From Bacteroidales bacterium (GTDB lineage: Bacteria; Bacteroidota; Bacteroidia; Bacteroidales; GCA-2748055): a stretch of DNA of 64,000 nucleotides. Every line of letters begins with the position of its first letter. Within the stretch, counting starts at the first letter, position 1. The DNA lies in the NCBI GenBank assembly GCA_021740585.1, contig JAIOZM010000004.1, positions 1-64,000 of the forward strand, written 5' to 3'. Of the stretch, positions 53,607 to 61,473 are shown piece after piece. The position numbers were made by a program, and so were the translations under genes. The notes beneath the pieces were generated by a model. It did no database searches and was not told the DNA's origin. It was given only the letters and a program-made list of their open reading frames with translations.

Positions 53607-56600
53607 TTATAATCCTAATTTGACACCGACTAATACTGTTCTTGATTGTGGTGCTAAGCCATAATCAATACCTTGTTCAGTAGTTTTATATGAGAATGCA
53701 AACTCAGGGTCGTAACCCAAATATTTTGAAAAGGTCAATAAATTAATTCCACTCACAAAAAACTCCGCATTTTTAATCGATAAGAATTTTGATGGGAGAT
53801 GGTAACTAAGTGTTAGATCCTTTAAGCGAAGGTAGGAGGCATCTTCAATCCAGCGTGATGAAAAGTCAGCATTACCAAGCGGATCATTCCAAACGGCTCT
53901 GGGAACATCAGTTTCTTGTTCTTCGTATTGCCATCTGTTCAAAACGGCTGTACTTTGATTGTGAATGCCGGTCATACTTTCGTTGATATTCCTTACATAA
54001 TTGTAGGCCTTATTTCCATAAACCCCATAAATACCGATATTAAGTTGCCAGTTGTCATAACGGAAATGCATGTTTATTCCGCCAAAAAAGTCAGGTATAG
54101 GGGAGCCTATTATCTGTTTGTCATAATCATCAATTACATGGTCGGGTATTCCATCTGGTCCTGATAAGTCTTCAAATTTAGCATCACCTGCTTCAAATTT
54201 TAAGCCCTTGTCATTATAAAGATTTGCAGTTTCAGCTTCGCTTTCGCTTGAAAAAACACCTTCGTAGTTTAAACCAAAAAAGTTAATCAGTTTTTCATTT
54301 TCTTTTGAAATGAATTCTCCGCCTAAAAATGAAGAGTATATGGTCTCCTTCAACTGACTAATCTTGTTGTTATTCGTGGAAATATTAGCTCCAAAGGAAA
54401 AGGAGAACTTTTTCTTTTCTACCAAATGAGATAACAGGTCCAGCTCCAAACCACTGTTAAGCACAGTCCCATCGTTTTCATGAGCCTTTTCAAATCCATA
54501 ATAAAATGGCATATTATTATAGATCACTAAATTCTCAGTACGATTATTATAGTAATCGATGGTAAGGTTTAATCTATTCCCCCAGGTGGTAAAATCAACA
54601 CCCGTATTCATCTTATATACATCTTCATAAGTAAATGTTTCATCAACACGAGGACCCGGAATTAAGCCTGTTGCATTTCTATAATGTGTAACTTTGTAAT
54701 AATTATAAGCACTTACATTATCAATAGCTTCGTTGCCGGATTTACCATAACTAAATCGTAGTTTTAAGTCGTCCAGCCAATACTCATCTTTTAATATCGC
54801 CTCTTCTGAAATTCTCCAGGCAAACCCTACTCCATAAAAAAGTCCATAGGGTACATTCTTGATAAAAAACAAATCCTCAGCATTTTCCCCAACACGGGTT
54901 GAATGTTCTGTTGTTATATCAAAATTTAAAAAGTATTTGTCCAGGAATGAGTATGCCAAATTGCTATAAATGGCAAGACTGTTCCAGTTTGCGTTAGTTC
55001 CTCCAAGTTCATTGAGTATTGCGTCACCATCATTAAGTTGAGTATATTGGTCACTTTCATCTGAATTCTTTCCAATACCCCAGTCGGCCTGATATTTGTT
55101 GGTATTGGTTCTAAACCCCAGATTTACGTTTATCTTGTGAAAATCATTTAAACTGGTTGTATAACTCAAATAATTATCATTTGTTAAAGAATAAAAATAA
55201 TTAGAATAGGCTTTTGAAACATTCCATGCCTCATTATCATAATACAATTCCATGCCTAAATTTGGCATAAACATCTTCTCGGTCAATGAATTAAAATTAA
55301 CCCCTAAGTTGCTGTTAATCTTCAAGTTATCAGTGATATCGCCTTTTATTCGAAACGAAGTAAGAAACCTGTAACCTTTATTGTTAGCAAAAAAACCACT
55401 ATTGTCTTTACCAGCAATAATTGCATAAGGATTGCTTATTCCCAGTTCATCAACATAGTTAGTATTTGTTTTTAATAGATTTCCAACTTTATCGTATTGA
55501 TAGGGTGATTGCAGGGGGTTTTTAAGAAGTGCAGTATATACAGGGCTTGTTTGACTAACTCTGGCCGATTCCATCAAACTGGAATTAGTACTGGACAGAT
55601 TTGAATTGATACTTAGGTTTAACCACTTTAGCATATCAAAGCTTCCAACAAAACGTACGCTGAATCTTTCAAAATCTGATGATTTTATCACACCTTCATT
55701 TTTCTGAAATCCGATAGATAAGCCATATTTAGCGATTTCATCTCCACCTAAAATTCTGAAGTATAAATCATTCATAATTGCATCCCTAAAAATAACTTCC
55801 TGCCAATTCGTTTCATTGTTATACTCGAAGTAATTGACATCATTACTCGATTTAAATAATCCAGGATAAACGATTGGATGATCTTCTTCATAAAGCGGCG
55901 CAGTCATTAGGATTTCTTTTGCCAAAGTCCTGTACTGCGTACTTTTAAGTTGAGGGCTGATTCTTGGACTTGAAGTTTTACCGGTTTTATAACTAAAATC
56001 AATTAGGGTTTCTACCTGATTTGGTTTAAGTGTTTCAATTAGAACAATTCCATTTGCTGCTCTTACACCATAAACAGGAGAGCCGCTATTGTCTTTTATT
56101 ATTGTGATATTTGTAATATCAGAGGGATTGATACTAGATAAGGGATTGAAATTATAGCCGTCAACAAACGATTCCACAATGCCCTGCGATTCCAGTGGGA
56201 GGCCATCAATAATGTACAAGGGTTGCGTATTTGCATTCAAGGTTTGATAACCTCTCAAAAAAAGTGTCGAACCACTTTCGGGTGAACCTGACTGTTTTAT
56301 CCCTAAAACGCCGGGGACACTTCCATTAATTTGGTTATCTATCGTTAATTGGTTTAGGTAAGTTTGTTTATTCAAATCTAACTGCGAATTGGCTGAAACC
56401 GTATTCATTTTTTTAGAAAAACCAAAGAAATTATTCACCTCATCTTGATTCCCAAAGTATTCGATTGGGGTTAGCTTTATTTTAATAGAAGTTTTGCCAG
56501 AGAGAAAATATACTTGTGGTTTGTAATCAAAAGAAGGTGAAATCAATAGAGTTGCATTTTTATGGGGGACACTAATTTCGAAATTTCCAAGACTGTCAGT

Positions 56601-56771
56601 ATAGACAGGTTGAGTTGATTCCCCTCTTACCGAAACAGAAATATCTGCAACACCCTTGTTGTTTGTGCCAATTATAATTCCAGTTACCTGATAGCTATTT
56701 TGCGCATGCAGTCCTATGCTCAAAAAGCAAGCTATCAAAAAAAGGAAGGATTTTATTTTATTTATTTTCAT
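53607..56771 (-). CDS. SusC/RagA-family TonB-dependent outer-membrane transporter
   Basis: Signal peptide residues 1-23, a CarboxypepD_reg-like N-terminal extension (YQVTGIIIGTNNKGVADISVSVRG), a plug domain with NGSVPGVLGIKQSGSPESGSTLFLRGYQTLN and the SusC signature SPVYGVRAANGIVLIET, then the beta-barrel. At 1054 aa it is of usual length and complete. It should import oligosaccharide with TonB energy and pairs with the SusD at 51707 (1-bp gap). It is the second SusC of the operon. The two SusC proteins are clearly different, so they may carry different oligosaccharides. Confidence 0.96.
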   Translation of the reverse strand: MKINKIKSFLFLIACFLSIGLHAQNSYQVTGIIIGTNNKGVADISVSVRGESTQPVYTDSLGNFEISVPHKNATLLISPSFDYKPQVYFLSGKTSIKIKLTPIEYFGNQDEVNNFFGFSKKMNTVSANSQLDLNKQTYLNQLTIDNQINGSVPGVLGIKQSGSPESGSTLFLRGYQTLNANTQPLYIIDGLPLESQGIVESFVDGYNFNPLSSINPSDITNITIIKDNSGSPVYGVRAANGIVLIETLKPNQVETLIDFSYKTGKTSSPRISPQLKSTQYRTLAKEILMTAPLYEEDHPIVYPGLFKSSNDVNYFEYNNETNWQEVIFRDAIMNDLYFRILGGDEIAKYGLSIGFQKNEGVIKSSDFERFSVRFVGSFDMLKWLNLSINSNLSSTNSSLMESARVSQTSPVYTALLKNPLQSPYQYDKVGNLLKTNTNYVDELGISNPYAIIAGKDNSGFFANNKGYRFLTSFRIKGDITDNLKINSNLGVNFNSLTEKMFMPNLGMELYYDNEAWNVSKAYSNYFYSLTNDNYLSYTTSLNDFHKINVNLGFRTNTNKYQADWGIGKNSDESDQYTQLNDGDAILNELGGTNANWNSLAIYSNLAYSFLDKYFLNFDITTEHSTRVGENAEDLFFIKNVPYGLFYGVGFAWRISEEAILKDEYWLDDLKLRFSYGKSGNEAIDNVSAYNYYKVTHYRNATGLIPGPRVDETFTYEDVYKMNTGVDFTTWGNRLNLTIDYYNNRTENLVIYNNMPFYYGFEKAHENDGTVLNSGLELDLLSHLVEKKKFSFSFGANISTNNNKISQLKETIYSSFLGGEFISKENEKLINFFGLNYEGVFSSESEAETANLYNDKGLKFEAGDAKFEDLSGPDGIPDHVIDDYDKQIIGSPIPDFFGGINMHFRYDNWQLNIGIYGVYGNKAYNYVRNINESMTGIHNQSTAVLNRWQYEEQETDVPRAVWNDPLGNADFSSRWIEDASYLRLKDLTLSYHLPSKFLSIKNAEFFVSGINLLTFSKYLGYDPEFAFSYKTTEQGIDYGLAPQSRTVLVGVKLGL

Positions 56772-56796
56772 CTTTTAAAAACTATTTATCGTTTCC

Positions 56797-58362
56797 TTAT
56801 AAGGGTGATGGAATCAAAGTAACATAGTCAATACTAAGACCATTTTCTCGTCCTTTTCCTTTACCTAAATATTCAAATCTTATTTTTACATCACCGTATT
56901 CAGTGATATTTTCAATCCAAAAATCAACGCTATTAAATCCTTCTGTACTAACTTCCCATCTCTCACCAATTTTACTTAGCCGGGTATCTCTTAAGGTGAA
57001 CGTGTCGAACTCAGTAATTTTTTCATTGTTAATGTATATCCCGTATAAACCTGAGGGTCGGTAATTTGCCCTCCATACCATTCGGTATCTTCTGGGAAAA
57101 ACATTAGAAACGGTATATTCCATGCTGTATTCGCCAGTATAATTGTTTCCAAAGGAAACGCTCAAATAGGCATTTTCAGAAGCCTGAGTTGAGATTTTTT
57201 TTAAGGGTAAGAAACTAACATTTGAAACAACGATGTCTTCTTTCCATGTGTATGATTCAACGCCCAAACTGTCTACTAAGGATTCTCCTTGTGTAATTAA
57301 ATCACCTGTGTACAATGAACTGGCAACTCCATATTGTAGATAGTTGTATATTATACCATTACTGCAAATTATCGGATTTAAATAATCAATATTATTAACA
57401 TCAATTGTTACTTTCTCCCCATTAATGTTTAGTAAAGGAGTTTCATTAAAATTTTCAGGGTTTAGCATTCCTTTAAAACAACCGTTGTTTATAATATCGG
57501 GGTATAAAACTGACTGAAGCCAGCTTAGGGGAATGTCTTCGTGCGATTGAATGCTGCCGCCCAGATTTGCAGCCATTTCGTCCAGAGCATCAAAATACTG
57601 TTGTTTGGAGAACAATACGAAAGTGGCAAAATTGCTACGCGATTCTTCATCCACAGGGAAATAGCTGTTATTAAAAACGTCAACTTTTATAAATACAGAG
57701 TCATAAATAGTATTACCTTTCTCGTCAAAATCAATGGGTGTACTGTTTGCCTTGTCCAGTGAATCGTATTCCAGCATATTTATAAACTGATACAGACCAG
57801 AAAGGTTATTTTCTATATATTCCTCAATACTTTGTTTTGCTAATGGTACTTCATTTGTCTCGTAGTAACGTCCATTGATGAAAAGTTTACTGGAGTAGAA
57901 TATAACTACTTCGTCAAAATACTCAACAAGGTCTTTTTTCTCAATGAATGCATATTTACCTGCCAATGTTAGCAGCTTACTATAATTTTGTACATTCCGG
58001 AAACTAAAAACAGCAGGCGAGATTAAATGCTTAATAACTCGTTCAGTTATTTCAATGGAATCGGCTAAATTTGCAAAAGCTTGATTATTCGGTATAAACA
58101 AAGTATTCTCTCCATTTATAATTATTGAATCTAAACCAAATGTTTCAATATATTCCACAAATGTAGAATAATCTCCATTTTGCAAAAGACCATCCCAAAT
58201 ATTACCTTCTATAGTTTTATCGACAGGGGTAAAATGCTTGTCAAAATCTTTATCACAAGCTGTTGTTGAAAGAAACAGAATAATTCCTAAAACTTGAAAT
58301 AAGCTTGAGAATATTCGTTTAATACTCTGTTTCCTATTATATGTTTTCAGACTTGGATTCAT
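56797..58362 (-). CDS. Fasciclin-domain surface lipoprotein, 521 aa
   Basis: Lipobox STTAC near residue 36 (LGIILFLSTTACDKDFDKHF). A fasciclin (FAS1) domain follows, with GDYSTFVEYIETFGL and NTLFIPNNQAFANL (about 60-120), and a second, more diverged FAS1-like region may follow to about 330. The C-terminal beta-sandwich (about 395-521; YSMEYTVSNVFPRRYRMVWR ... LSIDYVTLIPSP) looks like a carbohydrate-binding module. It sits between the two SusCD pairs, where surface glycan-binding proteins usually are. Binding of the PUL substrate is inference. Confidence 0.85.
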   Translation of the reverse strand: MNPSLKTYNRKQSIKRIFSSLFQVLGIILFLSTTACDKDFDKHFTPVDKTIEGNIWDGLLQNGDYSTFVEYIETFGLDSIIINGENTLFIPNNQAFANLADSIEITERVIKHLISPAVFSFRNVQNYSKLLTLAGKYAFIEKKDLVEYFDEVVIFYSSKLFINGRYYETNEVPLAKQSIEEYIENNLSGLYQFINMLEYDSLDKANSTPIDFDEKGNTIYDSVFIKVDVFNNSYFPVDEESRSNFATFVLFSKQQYFDALDEMAANLGGSIQSHEDIPLSWLQSVLYPDIINNGCFKGMLNPENFNETPLLNINGEKVTIDVNNIDYLNPIICSNGIIYNYLQYGVASSLYTGDLITQGESLVDSLGVESYTWKEDIVVSNVSFLPLKKISTQASENAYLSVSFGNNYTGEYSMEYTVSNVFPRRYRMVWRANYRPSGLYGIYINNEKITEFDTFTLRDTRLSKIGERWEVSTEGFNSVDFWIENITEYGDVKIRFEYLGKGKGRENGLSIDYVTLIPSPL

Positions 58363-58414
58363 AAAATTTATTATTGTTTCATAATGTTTCTATTACAGAT
58401 CTTTGTTACTTTCT

Positions 58415-60010
58415 TTAATAAGGTTCAAATCTAATGAAGTCCCATAAAAATGATCCTGATGCTATTGATTTAATCTCTACTACATGAGTTTTGTATTCTA
58501 AGAAATTAATATTTCCGGCAAATTTTACTTCGAAGGTGTCGGTATCTCTGTTTTTAACGGTGAGGTCCAAACTGTTACCCACCCTTACTCCATCAATGTA
58601 TACCTGTACCGTCGCATTATTTGAACTGCTAACATCCGCTTTAATTGACACTCTGAAGTTACCGGGTAAAAGTTTAGGTATTGTATAGGAGATGGTGAAG
58701 TTGCCCGAAACTGACAGATAGTCATTACTTTGTGCACTGATGCTGGAACCGGATTTAACGTATCTGATTTCATCAACTCCTGTCCAGCTAATTAAATTAG
58801 TATAATCTTTATTGATTATATATTCATCCGGAATTATACCAAGACCAGCAATATAAACATCTTCAAGGAATTCAAAAGTTCTTGTTGTTCTGCCTGGATT
58901 CTTGGCATGAAGCAAATCACGTATTAAATGAATCGAGCCATTTATGGTACTGATGTTACTGCTTTCCATCATAATTCGAACGTAGTTAATGATGGTGGTG
59001 TCCTGGCCGCTAATAATAATGTCTAATGTGTCTGTACCAGAATTGAGCTTTAATTCCAAATCGGAAACAATACTTATTGGAAAATTAGAATAGGTATTGT
59101 AATTTCCAGTTTTCAGATTGTCTAGATATAATTCTGTTTCCAAAATATGAAAGGCCATATTCTGATAAAATTCACTTTCAATTTTGTCAACTTCAATGGA
59201 AGATGTTTGATAATACGAAATCAAATCCTGAATAGAAAAGATTTCATACTTTGCATAAATTGAATCAGGCACAGCCAAAATGGTATGTCTCATTATTGAT
59301 GTATTTAATGTATCCTTAAGTCCGGTAATTTCGAGAGCTTCAGTGAAAATTGTAAAGCCCTTGTTTAATATAAGCCAATCATAACTGCTATTATAAACGG
59401 GCTCCAAAACTTTATCGATAACGTGAATGTATCCATTGCTGAGTTCAATGTCAGCTTTTATAATGGGTGCATCGTTATTCACCAGATAAATTATAGAATC
59501 GGTTGTTTCCAAAAAACCAATGGTTAAATAATCGCCGGTAGTGGTTGTGTCGGGCAAGGCTCCTAAAGGAAAATTTCCGGAAGCGATTAGTCCATTTAAA
59601 AGGTGATACCTCATTAATACATTAATGAAGGCTTTATCTGCCAACATATCATCAAAACTATTATACACAGGATGATTTTCTATATACCTTTCAAAAGCCT
59701 CATCTGTTGGCATAAAAAAAGTATAGCCGTCAACACTCCAACGATTATAAGCCCGAAGAGTATTATCTAAATTGCATTCTTTTAGTAGTTCCCAAGATTT
59801 TGAATATTTAGGAATAGGTGCCGTAGCGTTTTCTTCGATATACTCGGAAATTGTTTTACTATTACTAATTCTATCCTCTTCATCAATCGGTTTTTCACAG
59901 GCAAATAATAATAACAAGCTTCCACAGCTTATCAGACAGATAAAAAAAGAATGTATCTTCCAATTTGCGAAGCAAGACCCTTTAGCACTTATTTTGTTAT
60001 TTGTTGGCAT
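58415..60010 (-). CDS. Fasciclin-domain surface lipoprotein, 531 aa
   Basis: Lipobox LLFAC near residue 38. Two FAS1-type regions can be seen: LKECNLDNTLRAYNRWSVDGYTFFMPTDEAFERY ... IHVIDKVLEPV (about 70-210) and FTIFTEALEITGLKDTLN ... IHLIRDLL (about 215-365). A C-terminal beta-sandwich (about 405-531) with NFTISYTIPKLLPGNFRVSIKADV and WDFIRFEPY resembles the C-terminal domain of the neighbour at 56797. Its start overlaps the SusD stop by 14 bp, so translation is probably coupled. It is a paralogue, though diverged, of the gene downstream. Confidence 0.86.
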   Translation of the reverse strand: MPTNNKISAKGSCFANWKIHSFFICLISCGSLLLLFACEKPIDEEDRISNSKTISEYIEENATAPIPKYSKSWELLKECNLDNTLRAYNRWSVDGYTFFMPTDEAFERYIENHPVYNSFDDMLADKAFINVLMRYHLLNGLIASGNFPLGALPDTTTTGDYLTIGFLETTDSIIYLVNNDAPIIKADIELSNGYIHVIDKVLEPVYNSSYDWLILNKGFTIFTEALEITGLKDTLNTSIMRHTILAVPDSIYAKYEIFSIQDLISYYQTSSIEVDKIESEFYQNMAFHILETELYLDNLKTGNYNTYSNFPISIVSDLELKLNSGTDTLDIIISGQDTTIINYVRIMMESSNISTINGSIHLIRDLLHAKNPGRTTRTFEFLEDVYIAGLGIIPDEYIINKDYTNLISWTGVDEIRYVKSGSSISAQSNDYLSVSGNFTISYTIPKLLPGNFRVSIKADVSSSNNATVQVYIDGVRVGNSLDLTVKNRDTDTFEVKFAGNINFLEYKTHVVEIKSIASGSFLWDFIRFEPY

Positions 60011-61463
60011 AATAAGGATTTTGTTTTAGATTGACATTGTTTTCAAGCTCAGTTTCATTAATCGGGAAGTACCACGACATTGGGTCTTTAAGCTTAGAAG
60101 CATATAAAAGGCGTTGGTTTGATGGAATACTCTGTGTCATAATGTTAATTAGATCATTCTTTCTCTTAAAATCATTTCTCCTGCCCATTCGTAAAAGGTC
60201 AAACCATCTTTTACCTTCAAAAGCCAATTCCTTTGCTCTCTCAGTGAGAATTAAATCTTCAAAAGCATCAGGGTTTTGAGGCGCAGCCACCGGCAATCTT
60301 CCTGCTCTTTTTCTAACCAGGCTAACATACTCAATGGCTTCGTCGTATCTGTCTAATTGAGACAGAGCCTCTGCTTTCATTAGTAAAATATCAGCATAGC
60401 GATAAAATATCCAATTGGCACTTTTTTGGTTGGTACCGGGACGCACCGTATTCTTTGAAGAACCGCAATATTTCCAAATTTTCTGAGTAGTGGAGTTATA
60501 TGATGCGCTTCTGGTGACTTCTTTATCAGATTCAAGAAAACCTGACATATTAATACTTCCGGTAATTAATTCACTTGCGAGGTAAAAATTCTTAGTATAG
60601 GTTTGTTCGAATAAAGTGTTGTTCTGTGACACATTGTATTGCAATTCAAAAATACCTTCAAGCAGCCTGTTCCCATCATAAAAAATAGTAAACCAGTCTT
60701 TTTGCAGCGCAAGTGTAAATAGGGAATTTTCTTCAATTTCATTGATGTATTCCAGGCAATCTCCATATTCAAAATTCCATAAAGCAATATCGGCAAGTAA
60801 AGCATTAATGGCACTCTTTGAAGCCCTGCCTCTGTTATTCTCAATGGATCCATAATCATCAGAAACATACTTTCTTGCCTCTAAAAGGTCATCCATAATT
60901 GTGCTTAAAATTTTTTCTTCCGTTTCTTTTTCAGGATATAGAAATACATTGTCTGAGTTTGTGGGCGTTAAAACCAGTGGCACAGAATTGAAAATACGGA
61001 CCAGGTAAAAGTAGGACAAGCTGCGGAGGAAAAGGGCTTCTGATTTTACTCCAAGCATTTCGTATCTTGAATAGAGCACAGTATCATTTTCGTACACTTC
61101 CTGGTTATAATGCAATACGAGGTTGCAGTAATTTATTGTTTTGTAGAATCCTGACCAATCACATATTTTATTTGTCGAAGTAAGATCTCCCCGCATTATT
61201 TCTCTCAGGTTATCGGGCGCATTGTTATCCAGTGCAACAAGCCCTCCTCTTATTTCACCAAAAAGGAATAATTCCTCGTCCATCTTGGTTAACTGCTGGT
61301 ATGCTCCCATCAAGGTGGACACTACATGCTGTTTTGTTTTCCAATATTCGTCTTGAACCAATCCATCAGGTGGAATTAGTTCAAGCCAACCGCCATCATC
61401 TTTGTTGCATGAAGTTGAAAATATAAATACTGTTATTATAAATATAGCTATTCTTTTTATCAT
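59997..61463 (-). CDS. SusD/RagB-family outer-membrane glycan-binding lipoprotein
   Basis: The frame opens from TTG 61484, inside the SusC 3' end, but ATG 61463 starts the lipoprotein signal MIKRIAIFIITVFIFSTSC and is preferred. SusD features: LGVKSEALFLRSLSYFYLVRIFNSVPLVL, RASKSAINALLADIALW, NWIFYRYADILLMKAEALSQLDRYDEAIEYVSLVRKRAG, and LTERAKELAFEGKRWFDLLRMGRR. It partners the SusC at 61474. It differs strongly from the other SusD in this operon, so the two pairs are probably specialised. Confidence 0.95.
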   Translation of the reverse strand: MIKRIAIFIITVFIFSTSCNKDDGGWLELIPPDGLVQDEYWKTKQHVVSTLMGAYQQLTKMDEELFLFGEIRGGLVALDNNAPDNLREIMRGDLTSTNKICDWSGFYKTINYCNLVLHYNQEVYENDTVLYSRYEMLGVKSEALFLRSLSYFYLVRIFNSVPLVLTPTNSDNVFLYPEKETEEKILSTIMDDLLEARKYVSDDYGSIENNRGRASKSAINALLADIALWNFEYGDCLEYINEIEENSLFTLALQKDWFTIFYDGNRLLEGIFELQYNVSQNNTLFEQTYTKNFYLASELITGSINMSGFLESDKEVTRSASYNSTTQKIWKYCGSSKNTVRPGTNQKSANWIFYRYADILLMKAEALSQLDRYDEAIEYVSLVRKRAGRLPVAAPQNPDAFEDLILTERAKELAFEGKRWFDLLRMGRRNDFKRKNDLINIMTQSIPSNQRLLYASKLKDPMSWYFPINETELENNVNLKQNPYYANK

Positions 61464-61473
61464 CGTCTTTGAA

